DNA of 64,000 nucleotides, from the NCBI GenBank assembly GCA_947460595.1, contig CANHGS010000002.1, positions 124,001 to 188,000 of the forward strand. Reading direction: 5' to 3'. The translations under genes and the position numbers were made by a program. Shown in pieces: positions 26,665-35,969 of the stretch. The notes beneath the pieces are model-generated. The model ran no database searches. It saw only the letters and a program-made list of their open reading frames with translations, and had not been told where the DNA came from. How positions within the stretch are numbered: the stretch's first letter is position 1; every line of letters begins with the position of its first letter. This stretch comes from Bacteroidota bacterium (GTDB lineage Bacteria; Bacteroidota; Bacteroidia; Chitinophagales; Chitinophagaceae).

Positions 26665-27666
26665 ATGTTAAGAGATAAGACCTTATATAATATTTTGGTG
26701 GTAGAAGACAATCCAGGTGATTTTACCCTATTGGAGGACTTGCTTAAAGATAAGTTTTTAAAGCCTGTAATTGATCATGCAAAAACCTTTAAAGCGGCAT
26801 CGGTCTTTTTAAAAGACTTATCTAGGCAGTACGATGTCATACTTTTAGATTTAAGCCTGCCGGATAAGAATGGTGTTGGGTTAGTTCAAGATATGCTTGA
26901 TTTTGCTGGAAATACTCCTGTCATTGTTTTGACGGGTTATGCCGATGTAGCTTTTAGCATTACATCCATTTCATTAGGGGTAGAAGATTATCTTTTAAAA
27001 GAAGACCTTTCCCCAGATCTTTTATACAGAACTATTGTTTATGCCATTCAGCGTAAAAAAACAGTTAAGCAGTTAGAGGAGTCTGAAAAAAGATACAGTG
27101 ATCTCTTTCAGTTTAGCCCTGAACCAGTAATGGTATATGATATGTCTACCCTTAAGTTTTTAAGTGTTAACAAGGCGGCCATTGAGAAATATGGATATGC
27201 TGAATTAGATTTTTTGAATTTGACTATGGCAGATTTAGAAGTGAATGATTCTGAATTAGATAATACTGCAGCAAGAATTTTTCGTGATTTTAAATTGGGG
27301 GTTAATATTCGTCACCGAAAAAGCAATGGTGATTTTTTTTATGTTGCTATACATAGTAGTATGCTTCAATTCAATAATCAACAAGTAAGAATAATTAATG
27401 CTTCTGATATTTCACAAACTGTTGAATATTTAAAGGCCATTGAAGCTTACACGGTTAAACTAAAAGAGATTTCTTGGACACATTCACATTTAGTTCGGGC
27501 TCCTTTGTCAAGGATGATGGGTATTGTTAATGTGCTCAAAGAAATTGGAACTGCCACTCCTGAATTTACAGAATGGGTGATACATTTTGACAACTCCGCC
27601 CAAGAATTGGATAATATTATTCTTGATATTACTAGTAAAACAGAAGCGGTTAATATTCTAGACTAA
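26665..27666 (+). CDS. Response regulator with PAS domain and kinase-like dimerisation helix, no ATPase domain
   Basis: A 333-residue signalling protein: receiver domain (about 8-130; phosphoacceptor Asp62 in LLDLSLP, Lys112), a PAS domain (about 140-255), then a helix resembling a histidine-kinase DHp region (WTHSHLVRAPLSRMMG, His275). The protein stops about 58 residues later with no HATPase domain, and none follows in any frame of the next 100 nt. It may be a phosphorelay or dimerisation partner of a separate kinase. It stands alone between the fucose operon and the DUF1800 operon. The signal is unknown. Confidence 0.82.
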   Translation: MLRDKTLYNILVVEDNPGDFTLLEDLLKDKFLKPVIDHAKTFKAASVFLKDLSRQYDVILLDLSLPDKNGVGLVQDMLDFAGNTPVIVLTGYADVAFSITSISLGVEDYLLKEDLSPDLLYRTIVYAIQRKKTVKQLEESEKRYSDLFQFSPEPVMVYDMSTLKFLSVNKAAIEKYGYAELDFLNLTMADLEVNDSELDNTAARIFRDFKLGVNIRHRKSNGDFFYVAIHSSMLQFNNQQVRIINASDISQTVEYLKAIEAYTVKLKEISWTHSHLVRAPLSRMMGIVNVLKEIGTATPEFTEWVIHFDNSAQELDNIILDITSKTEAVNILD

Positions 27667-27751
27667 TAAAAGCGAGGAAAACGCTGAAATAAAAAAAAAC
27701 CGCTAGATTTTACCAAAATTTAATCTCAAAAAGCTGCATACTGATTATATT

Positions 27752-27779
27752 GTGTATCATACACTAAAATAATTTTAGT
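27752..27779. promoter_or_regulatory. Two overlapping perfect palindromes before the DUF1800 gene
   Basis: GTGTAT-C-ATACAC (27752-27764) and ACTAAAAT-A-ATTTTAGT (27763-27779) share 2 nt and end 2 nt before the ATG at 27782. They may be an operator, or hairpins over the translation start of the whole downstream operon. Confidence 0.45.
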
Positions 27780-27781
27780 AC

Positions 27782-29455
27782 ATGGACAGACGTGCTTTTT
27801 TGGAAATAGCAACAATTCCGCAAAAGGAGACAAATTTGCCAATGTTTGAGCCTCCATTACCTAGTACAGGTTTGAATGCTTATACGGGTCCATGGACTGA
27901 AGCAGAAGTGGTTCATTTATTGAAACGTACCATGTTTGGTGCTAAAAAGGCGGATATCAATTATTTTAAAGGCCGCACCATGCAGCAAGCAGTGGATGAA
28001 TTGTTAACTGTCAATTCGGTTCCTCCTGTTCCGCCATTAAAGGAATATACTACCGCTACAACAGCAACCACTCCTGATGGTAATATTGCCTTAGGAACTA
28101 CTTGGGTAAACGATCCCAATAACGATGGTACCGTTGCCAGTCAGCGAAGAGGGTCTTTTAAAAAATGGTGGATGGGTTTGATGATTAATCAAGAAAGAAG
28201 CATTTTAGAAAAAATGACCTTTTTTTGGCATAACCATTTTTCTACAGAAACCAATGATATAGGGAATGCCCAATATATTTACAAGCACCACGCTTTGCTA
28301 AGAGCTAATGCGTTGGGCAATTTTAAATCCTTAACAAGGGCTATTAGCATTGATCCTGCTATGTTGGTATATTTGAATGGTCAAAGTAACACAGCAACTG
28401 CGCCTGATGAAAACTATGGTAGAGAAATTCAGGAATTGTTTTGCTGTGGAAAAGGGAAAGATTCTTTGTACACTGAGGGAGACGTTAAAGCCGCATCCCA
28501 AATTTTAACTGGTTGGAGAAATAATAGTACTACCAACGCCTCTTATTTTGATTCAACAAGACATAATACAAGCAATAAACAGTTTTCTGCTTTTTATAAT
28601 AATACGTTGATTTCTGGAAAAACTGGTGCAACAGCAGGTGATTTGGAATTAGACGCTATGCTAGACATGATTTTTGCCACACAAGAAGTTGCAAAATATG
28701 TATGTAGACGATTGTACCGTTGGTTTGTTTATTATGATATTGACAATACCATTGAAGCCAATGTGATTACCCCAATGGCCAATTTATTTAGGCAAAGTAA
28801 ATATGAGGTCAAACCAGTGATAGCAGCACTATTGAAAAGTGAACATTTTTATGATACCCTAAGTAGGGGAGCTCAGATTAAAAGTCCGGTAGACTTGGTA
28901 GTTGGTTTGTGTAGGGAGTTTGATATTCAGTTTCAACCCGATACTGATTATAACACCAATTATGGATTTTACAATTACTTGATTAGTTGGGTAAGTAATA
29001 TGCAACAGAATATTGGTGATCCACCCGATGTTAGTGGTTGGAAAGCATATTATCAAATGCCTCAGTTCTATGAAATTTGGATCAACAGTGACACACTACC
29101 TAAGCGAAACCAGTATACAGATACCATGATTGTCAGTGGCTACACGTTTAATGCCAAAAAGATTCAAATTGATGGTGTTGCCGTAGCACAATCGCTTTCT
29201 GCTCCAGGAGATCCTAATAAATTAATTGATGAATTGTGTAAGAAGATGCTTAGGGTAGATATTTCCTTGGCTTCCAAAAATCAATTAAAAACAGATATTT
29301 TGTTGGGTGGCCAATCAACCGATTTTTATTGGACAGATGCTTGGAATTTGTTTTTGAGTACCCCAACAAATACTTCCAATGCCACAACGGTTAAGAACCG
29401 ATTGCGTGATTTAATTAAATACTTGATGAACCTGCCTGAATATCAATTGGCATAA
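27782..29455 (+). CDS. DUF1800 family protein
   Basis: A 557-residue protein of the DUF1800 family, which is commonly encoded next to DUF1501 proteins, as here (11-nt gap). Visible family motifs include FWHNHFSTE near residue 160, YGREIQELF near 220 and DVSGWKAYYQMP near 420. The N-terminus (MDRRAFLEIATIP) has an RR pair but no clear hydrophobic segment, so the export route is uncertain. Biochemical function of the family is unknown. It heads a collinear block with cytochrome-type proteins. Confidence 0.85.
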   Translation: MDRRAFLEIATIPQKETNLPMFEPPLPSTGLNAYTGPWTEAEVVHLLKRTMFGAKKADINYFKGRTMQQAVDELLTVNSVPPVPPLKEYTTATTATTPDGNIALGTTWVNDPNNDGTVASQRRGSFKKWWMGLMINQERSILEKMTFFWHNHFSTETNDIGNAQYIYKHHALLRANALGNFKSLTRAISIDPAMLVYLNGQSNTATAPDENYGREIQELFCCGKGKDSLYTEGDVKAASQILTGWRNNSTTNASYFDSTRHNTSNKQFSAFYNNTLISGKTGATAGDLELDAMLDMIFATQEVAKYVCRRLYRWFVYYDIDNTIEANVITPMANLFRQSKYEVKPVIAALLKSEHFYDTLSRGAQIKSPVDLVVGLCREFDIQFQPDTDYNTNYGFYNYLISWVSNMQQNIGDPPDVSGWKAYYQMPQFYEIWINSDTLPKRNQYTDTMIVSGYTFNAKKIQIDGVAVAQSLSAPGDPNKLIDELCKKMLRVDISLASKNQLKTDILLGGQSTDFYWTDAWNLFLSTPTNTSNATTVKNRLRDLIKYLMNLPEYQLA

Positions 29456-29465
29456 AGCAATTATC

Positions 29466-31034
29466 ATGAAAAGAAGACAATTTCTGAGAAATGCCATACC
29501 TACAGGTGTCATGTTGCCCTCTCTGTTTGGCGGATTTTCTTTCAAAGCATTTAGTGCCGACTCAGGTATTATGCAATCATTAGCACTTCCTGTAACTGAA
29601 ACAGACCATGTGTTTGTGATTGTTCAATTGAATGGAGGCAACGATGGCTTAAACATGGTTATCCCCGTTGAAAATTTTAGTAGCTATGTTGCTGCACGAT
29701 CAAATATTTATATACCAGAAGCCAAAGTGTTGGCCTTAAATGGTAAAGCAGGATTGCACCCTTCCATGACAGGCTTACACAGTTTGTACAACGATGGTAA
29801 ATTGAATGTGGTGCATTCAGTTGGATATCCTCAACCTAGTTTTTCCCATTTTAGGGCAACCGATATTTGGATGAGTGCAAGTGATAGCGCAAGTGTGGTG
29901 AATAGCGGATGGGCAGGGAGATACCTAAATTATGAATACCCTAATTTTCCAGCAGGTTATCCCAATAGTTCAGCGCCAGATCCTTTGGCAATTCAAATTG
30001 GATCTGTCACTTCTTTGACAGTTCAAGGACCGGCGGTAAGTATGGGTTTAAGTATTAGTAGTACTACCAATTTTTACAATCTTATAAATGGCGTTCAAGA
30101 CCCAGCGCCTGATACACCCGCAGGGAAGGAGCTGAGTTTTGTAAGAACTATCTCTCAACAAACGCAGCAATATGCAACAGTTATTAAAAATGCTGCAGCC
30201 AAAACCACTACACAAGTCACTTATCCTACCAATAACTCTTTGGGAGATCAATTGAAAATTGTAGCCAAATTGATCAATGGGGGATTGAAGACAAGGATAT
30301 ATATGGTAAACTATGGAGGCTTTGATACCCATAGTAGTCAAGTAAATAGTACCGATACCACTACAGGTAGTCATGCTAATTTGTTGAAAAACGTGAGTGA
30401 TGCCATTAAAGCTTTTCAAGACGATTTGAAATTATTGGGAATGGAAGATCGCGTAGTAGGAATGACTTATTCTGAATTTGGAAGAAGAATTAAGAGCAAT
30501 GGAAGTACAGGAACGGACCATGGTTCTGCTGCTCCTTGTTTCTTATTTGGTAAACATGTATTAGGAGGTGTTACCGGAACCACCCCAAGTATTCCTACAA
30601 ATGCTACTGTTAATGATAATGTGCCATTCCAGTATGATTTTAGAAGTATCTATTCTACCATTCTCTCTAATTGGCTCTGTGTGAATGAAGTTGATTTACA
30701 ACAGATCATGCTAAAGAATTTCCAAGTCTTACCCTTGGTCAATGCTGCATCTTGCAAAAAAGTAGTAAATATTTCTGGCGATCAACTCATCTCAAATTAT
30801 CCAAATCCATTTACCAGTTCTACGGTAATTACCTTTAAAACGGCTGGAGGTCATACCCTGATTCAAATTATGGACACCATGGGTAGGGTATTGGCTAATC
30901 TCACAGATAAAGAGTATGCAGCTGGTACTTATACCGTACTATTTGATAGCAAATCATTGCCCAATGGGGTTTATTATGCTAGACTTCAAAATATGGCTAC
31001 TCAACAAGTAAGAACCATGTTGAAAGTAAGATAA
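29466..31034 (+). CDS. DUF1501 family protein with T9SS sorting domain
   Basis: A 522-residue exported protein. The N-terminus MKRRQFLRNAIPTG is Tat-like, followed by a hydrophobic stretch; the DUF1501 domain (sulfatase/phosphatase-like fold, about 45-420) has FVIVQLNGGNDGLNMV and the C-terminal motif TDHGSAAPCFLFG. The last 85 residues (ISNYPNPFTSST...GVYYARL...MLKVR) form a Por-type sorting domain for type IX secretion to the cell surface. Function of DUF1501 is unknown; pairing with DUF1800 is recurrent in Bacteroidota and Planctomycetes. Confidence 0.88.
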   Translation: MKRRQFLRNAIPTGVMLPSLFGGFSFKAFSADSGIMQSLALPVTETDHVFVIVQLNGGNDGLNMVIPVENFSSYVAARSNIYIPEAKVLALNGKAGLHPSMTGLHSLYNDGKLNVVHSVGYPQPSFSHFRATDIWMSASDSASVVNSGWAGRYLNYEYPNFPAGYPNSSAPDPLAIQIGSVTSLTVQGPAVSMGLSISSTTNFYNLINGVQDPAPDTPAGKELSFVRTISQQTQQYATVIKNAAAKTTTQVTYPTNNSLGDQLKIVAKLINGGLKTRIYMVNYGGFDTHSSQVNSTDTTTGSHANLLKNVSDAIKAFQDDLKLLGMEDRVVGMTYSEFGRRIKSNGSTGTDHGSAAPCFLFGKHVLGGVTGTTPSIPTNATVNDNVPFQYDFRSIYSTILSNWLCVNEVDLQQIMLKNFQVLPLVNAASCKKVVNISGDQLISNYPNPFTSSTVITFKTAGGHTLIQIMDTMGRVLANLTDKEYAAGTYTVLFDSKSLPNGVYYARLQNMATQQVRTMLKVR

Positions 31035-31155
31035 TAAGCCAAAATTCTTAAGACCATCTTCTGGTTTTCAGGCCATTTTGAGCCATTTTATTTATATTGA
31101 GCAATAAACGATATTGCCATATAAAACAGTATGGCTGATAAACTGCTATAGCCTT

Positions 31156-33480
31156 ATGCGGATATCTATTCTAAAAACTATGGTAGGTGGATTGGCTGTA
31201 TTAGCCCTTGGTATGGGTTATTTTTCCTGCCAATCTGCTAATCCTAACCAAGAATCCTTACCAGATCTGGTTAGCTATAATTACGATATACGCCCCATCC
31301 TTTCAGACAAATGTTTTAATTGCCATGGACCAGATGCCAATAAAAGGGAAGCTGGTCTAAGGTTAGATATTGGGGCAGAAGCATTTAAGTCTTTACAAGA
31401 ACATCCGGATAAACACGCCATTGTTCCAGGAAAACCGGAAGCTTCAGAATTGTACCTGAGAATTACTTCAAAAGATACTGGGTTACAAATGCCTTCTGTA
31501 AAAAGCAGGTTGCCAAGGTTAACCCCCCATGAAACAGACCTGATCAAAAAATGGATTGAACAGGGAGCTAAGTACGAACCACATTGGGCCTTTGTGGCTC
31601 CCATAAAACCTGCTTTGCCAAAAATGGATGATCCATCATGGGTCATTAATGAGTTGGACTATTTTGTATTGGCCAAAATGCAATCCAAGGGTTTGAGTCC
31701 AAATCCTATTGCAGATAAGGAAAGGTTATTAAAAAGGGTGTATATAGACTTGATTGGGTTATTACCAAACCCTAAGGAAACAGAACAGTTTTTGGGTAAT
31801 ACTAATCCCAGCGCCTATGAGAAAACCATTGACCAATTACTGGCTCGCCCCCAGTTTGGTGAAAAAATGGCCATTGGTTGGCTAGATATTGCCCGTTATT
31901 CTGATTCACACGGCTATCAGGATGATAATTATAGATCCCAATGGCCTTGGAGAGACTGGGTAATTCACGCTTTTAATAAAAATCTGTCTTATGATAGTTT
32001 TATTACTTGGCAGTTGGCAGGAGACCTAATGCCCAATGCTACCAAAGAACAAATCTTGGCCACAGGATTTAATCGCAATCATAAGATTACAGAAGAAGGT
32101 GGGGTTATTGATGAGGAATATAGGATTCAGTACGTAGATGATAGAACTGCTACTTTGGGAAGGTCTCTGTTAGCCATGACGGTGGAATGCGCCAAATGTC
32201 ATGACCATAAATATGATCCCATATCACAAAAGGACTATTATAGTTTGTCTGCCTTCTTTAATAATGTTAATGAAAAAGGATTAGAGTCTACCGTTGGAGG
32301 GCCAGATACTTGGGCCAAAAATCCAAGAATGCGGATTACCCAAGAAGACCTAAAAACAACCCTTTCCTTTGTACAGGCGCTTGACACCAATAAATTAGAA
32401 GTCTCTGTTATGGGAGACTTAGATACTACTAGAAAAACCTATCTTTTAACAAGGGGGGCTTATGACGCCAAAGCAGAAGAAGTAAGTGCTGCCACACCTG
32501 CTTCCATACTGCCATTCAATGCACAACTACCTGCCAACAGGCTTGGTCTGGCCAAGTGGTTGTTTGATTCCAAAAATCCATTAACAGCAAGGGTCTATGT
32601 AAATAGAATTTGGCAAGAATTTTTTGGAAGAGGATTGGTAAAAACGTTAGCCGATTTTGGAATGCAAGGCGAACTGCCTGTTAACCCGGCCTTATTAGAT
32701 TGGTTGGCTGTTGATTTTAGAGAACATGGTTGGAATATTAAAAGATTGGTAAAGCAAATAGTCATGAGTGCAACCTATCAACAGTCAAGCAAAATCAGTA
32801 ATGATAAAATAGAAAAAGATCCCTTGAATTTGTACTTGTCTTATGCCCCTAGGTTACGTTACCCTGCAGAAATTATTAGGGATATGTTGCTTGTTAGTAG
32901 TGGTTTACTCAATCCAAGTATTGGTGGTCCTAGTGTAAAACCTTATCAGCCCCCGGGTCTTTGGGAAATGGCCACTTCTGGAAGAGGTATACTTAAAAAA
33001 TATTTACAGGATACAGGGACGGCTTTATATAGAAGGGGCATTTATACTTTTATTAAAAGAACAGTACCGCCTCCTTCTATGATGTTATTTGATGGTAGTA
33101 ATAGAGACGAATGTCAGGTAAGCAGGTATAGAACCAATACGCCATTACAGGCATTGATTATGTTGAATGATCCCACTGTTATTGAAGCATCTAAAGCTTT
33201 GTCAGATAAATTATTGATGCAGCAAAAAAGACCAAAGGAATTAATTGAAACTGCTTTTCAAATGATCCTTTGCAGAAAGCCTACAGATAAGGAAATAGAA
33301 GCCTTACAGTCTTATTGGGATCAAGCCAAACAACAATGGATGACAAAGTCAAATGAATGGGACAAAACCCTTTCCATTGGAGCATATCAACCAAAGTCAA
33401 AAAACAAATTAGACTTAGTGGTGAGTATGCAAACCATTCAATTATTGTACAACATGCAGGAAGCCATTACCAAAACCTGA
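31156..33480 (+). CDS. Planctomycete-type cytochrome c / PSD1 protein (PSCyt1-DUF1549-DUF1553), lipoprotein-like
   Basis: A 774-residue protein with an N-terminal membrane or lipoprotein signal (candidate lipid Cys at residue 25 in GYFSC). A PSCyt1 haem-binding domain has CFNCHGPD (53-60) and DUF1549 runs over about 145-370 with a second Cys pair CAKCHDHKYDP. The DUF1553 (PSD1) domain covers about 430-740. The frame is open to an ATG at 31114, but the ATG at 31156 gives the proper signal sequence. A 121-nt gap precedes it. The family is suspected of periplasmic redox chemistry but is uncharacterised. Next gene begins 2 nt after the stop. Confidence 0.88.
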   Translation: MRISILKTMVGGLAVLALGMGYFSCQSANPNQESLPDLVSYNYDIRPILSDKCFNCHGPDANKREAGLRLDIGAEAFKSLQEHPDKHAIVPGKPEASELYLRITSKDTGLQMPSVKSRLPRLTPHETDLIKKWIEQGAKYEPHWAFVAPIKPALPKMDDPSWVINELDYFVLAKMQSKGLSPNPIADKERLLKRVYIDLIGLLPNPKETEQFLGNTNPSAYEKTIDQLLARPQFGEKMAIGWLDIARYSDSHGYQDDNYRSQWPWRDWVIHAFNKNLSYDSFITWQLAGDLMPNATKEQILATGFNRNHKITEEGGVIDEEYRIQYVDDRTATLGRSLLAMTVECAKCHDHKYDPISQKDYYSLSAFFNNVNEKGLESTVGGPDTWAKNPRMRITQEDLKTTLSFVQALDTNKLEVSVMGDLDTTRKTYLLTRGAYDAKAEEVSAATPASILPFNAQLPANRLGLAKWLFDSKNPLTARVYVNRIWQEFFGRGLVKTLADFGMQGELPVNPALLDWLAVDFREHGWNIKRLVKQIVMSATYQQSSKISNDKIEKDPLNLYLSYAPRLRYPAEIIRDMLLVSSGLLNPSIGGPSVKPYQPPGLWEMATSGRGILKKYLQDTGTALYRRGIYTFIKRTVPPPSMMLFDGSNRDECQVSRYRTNTPLQALIMLNDPTVIEASKALSDKLLMQQKRPKELIETAFQMILCRKPTDKEIEALQSYWDQAKQQWMTKSNEWDKTLSIGAYQPKSKNKLDLVVSMQTIQLLYNMQEAITKT

Positions 33481-33482
33481 TT

Positions 33483-34937
33483 ATGGAAAAAGAATTATTA
33501 GAAAGAGGGTTGAACCTGAACCGTAGAAAATTTATCTCTAAACTGAGTTTGGGGTTGGGTTCTGCTGCATTGGGTTCCTTGTTGATTCCAGATTTATTTT
33601 CAGGCGCTAATAATTTGGAAGATACTATCATGAGAGGGCTTCCACATTTTGCACCCAAGGCCAAGCGGGTTATTTATTTGTTTCAAAATGGAGCACCTTC
33701 TCAATTAGAAACATTTGACTATAAACCACTGCTTTGTCAGATGATGGGAGAGAACCTACCGGAGTCTATTAGAGGGACCCAACGACTCACGGGTATGAGT
33801 GCATATCAATCCAGTTTCCCATTAGTAGGATCTTATTATAAATTCAACCAACATGGAAAGTCAGGTGCTTGGGTAAGTGAATTGTTTCCGCATATGGCTG
33901 GTATAGTAGATGATCTCTGTATCATTAAGACCATGCATACAGAAGCCATTAATCATGACCCTGCGCTTACTTTTTTTCAGTCTGGGGCACAGCAGGGTAA
34001 TAGACCCAGTATGGGTTCTTGGGTCAGTTATGGTCTAGGAACAGAAAACAATAATCTCCCTGCATTTTGTGTACTCTTATCAAGAGGTAAGGGCAATGGG
34101 CAAGGGGTGTATTCCAAACTGTGGACCAATGGATTTTTAGATTCTGTTCACCAAGGCGTGCAATTTAGTAGTGGGGAGAATCCTATTTTGTATTTACAAG
34201 ACCCAGATGGCATGGACAGGGCAACTAGACGCAATATGCTGGATAAAATTGCGGCACTCAATCAATTAGAAATGGATGCCTACGGCGATCCAGAAATTGG
34301 GGCAAAAATTCAACAATATGAAATGGCTTACCGTATGCAAACAGCGGTACCAGAAATCATGGATACCTCAAAAGAATCTGAAAGCATAATCAAATTATAT
34401 GGCGCGGATTGTTTGGTACCGGGAACCTATGCGGCCAATTGTTTGTTGGCCAGAAAATTATCTGAAAACGGGGTACGATTTATTCAACTCTATCACCAAG
34501 GATGGGATCAGCACGGAAACCTACCCAATGAAATGCGCGGCCAGGCAATGGACGTGGATCAGCCCTCTGCTGCCTTAATCAAGGATTTAAAACAGCGAGG
34601 CCTCTTAGATGAAACCTTAGTGATATGGGGAGGGGAGTTTGGAAGAACCAATTATTGTCAAGGAAAAATGCAACCGGATAATTATGGTAGAGACCATCAT
34701 CCAAGGTGTTTTAGCATTTGGATGGCAGGAGGCGGAATCAAGCCCGGTGTGGTACACGGAGAAACAGATGAATTTGGATATAATATTATCAAAGACCCCG
34801 TACACGTGCATGATTTTCAAGCTACAGTCCTAAACCTGCTTGGTTTAGATCATGAAAAACTAGTGTATAAATTTCAGGGAAGAAGGTATCGTTTAACCGA
34901 TTTGTACGGAAATGTAGTCAATCAAATTATAGCTTAA
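33483..34937 (+). CDS. DUF1501 family protein (Tat-exported)
   Basis: A 484-residue DUF1501 protein with a Tat-like N-terminus (NRRKFISKLSLGLGSAALGS) and the long sulfatase-like domain; motifs VIYLFQNGAPSQLETFDYKP, HDPALTFFQSG, LYHQGWDQHGN and WGGEFGRTNY are typical. The ATG at 33483 is preferred over the earlier in-frame ATG at 33357, which lies inside the preceding gene. Unlike the DUF1501 protein at 29466 it has no sorting domain, so the two probably act in different compartments. PSD1-DUF1501 pairs are standard neighbours. Confidence 0.9.
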   Translation: MEKELLERGLNLNRRKFISKLSLGLGSAALGSLLIPDLFSGANNLEDTIMRGLPHFAPKAKRVIYLFQNGAPSQLETFDYKPLLCQMMGENLPESIRGTQRLTGMSAYQSSFPLVGSYYKFNQHGKSGAWVSELFPHMAGIVDDLCIIKTMHTEAINHDPALTFFQSGAQQGNRPSMGSWVSYGLGTENNNLPAFCVLLSRGKGNGQGVYSKLWTNGFLDSVHQGVQFSSGENPILYLQDPDGMDRATRRNMLDKIAALNQLEMDAYGDPEIGAKIQQYEMAYRMQTAVPEIMDTSKESESIIKLYGADCLVPGTYAANCLLARKLSENGVRFIQLYHQGWDQHGNLPNEMRGQAMDVDQPSAALIKDLKQRGLLDETLVIWGGEFGRTNYCQGKMQPDNYGRDHHPRCFSIWMAGGGIKPGVVHGETDEFGYNIIKDPVHVHDFQATVLNLLGLDHEKLVYKFQGRRYRLTDLYGNVVNQIIA

Positions 34938-34946
34938 AACTAAGGC

Positions 34947-35969
34947 ATGAAAAGGAAGGAATTTATTCAAAAAACAGTCATGGCTTCGGCATCTTTTTTT
35001 ATTGCCCGAGACTTAATGGCCAAACCCAAGGGTCCCATTTATGGTCATAATGAAAAACGCTATCGCTACAATGAAACATGGGGTAGGCTCAATCCAGACA
35101 AGACGCCTGTAAATGATTGCCATGAAATGGTGCAAGACAGCAAGGGTAGAATTTTGTTATTGACCAATGAAACCAGGAACAATATGATAGTTTATAACAA
35201 GTCTGGTAAACTATTAGAAACATGGGGAAAGGAATATCCAGGCGCCCATGGATTAACCATTCAGAAAACGGGTAAAGAAGATTTTTTGTTTATTACCGAT
35301 ACCAATCGCCATCAGGTATACAAAACAGATATTCATGGTAAATTAATTTTCGGCATTGACCCACCCAAAGACTTGTATCCCAAACAGGAGCAATTTGTAC
35401 CTACGGAAACTACGGTCTTAGACAATGGTGAATTTTATATTGCAGATGGATATGGGGCACAATATATTCTGCATTATGATGCATCGGGTAAATTAAAAAA
35501 CCATTTTGGGGGCCGGGGCGATGGGGATATCCATTTGGACAATGCCCATGGTATTTGTGTAGACCATCGCGGAGCAACTACTACTTTAATTGTTACAGAT
35601 AGAAGTAGAAATGCTTTTAAGCGATTTTCCTTAGAGGGAAATTTATTAGAAGTTATAAAATTGCCTGGTGCCTGTATTTGTAGGCCGGTCATTAAGGGCG
35701 ATTACCTATTCGCTGCGGTTTTGCGCTCACCTAATTTGAACACAGAAGGCTCAGGTTTTGTAACTATTTTAAATAAGGACAATCAAGTGGTTTCTAATTT
35801 GGGTGGTTCAGAACCAACGTATGTGAATGGCGTATTACAGCCCATGACTCAGCAACAAAAATTATTCACCCATCCCCACGATGTTTGTGTGGATGATGAA
35901 GGAAATATCTATGTAGCCCAATGGGCATCTGGTAAAGTCTATCCTTATAAATTTAGTCCGGTAGCATGA
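34947..35969 (+). CDS. NHL-type six-bladed beta-propeller protein
   Basis: A 340-residue protein with an export-like N-terminus (MKRKEFIQKTVMASASFFIA) and repeated NHL/propeller blades: GKLLETWGKEYPGAHGL, NAHGICVDHRG, HPHDVCVDDEGNIYVAQW. Similar propellers often bind ligands or act as lactonase/lyase-like enzymes; the role here is unknown. It lies 9 nt after the DUF1501 gene, and its stop overlaps the start of the cytochrome gene by 4 nt, so the genes are translationally linked. Confidence 0.82.
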   Translation: MKRKEFIQKTVMASASFFIARDLMAKPKGPIYGHNEKRYRYNETWGRLNPDKTPVNDCHEMVQDSKGRILLLTNETRNNMIVYNKSGKLLETWGKEYPGAHGLTIQKTGKEDFLFITDTNRHQVYKTDIHGKLIFGIDPPKDLYPKQEQFVPTETTVLDNGEFYIADGYGAQYILHYDASGKLKNHFGGRGDGDIHLDNAHGICVDHRGATTTLIVTDRSRNAFKRFSLEGNLLEVIKLPGACICRPVIKGDYLFAAVLRSPNLNTEGSGFVTILNKDNQVVSNLGGSEPTYVNGVLQPMTQQQKLFTHPHDVCVDDEGNIYVAQWASGKVYPYKFSPVA

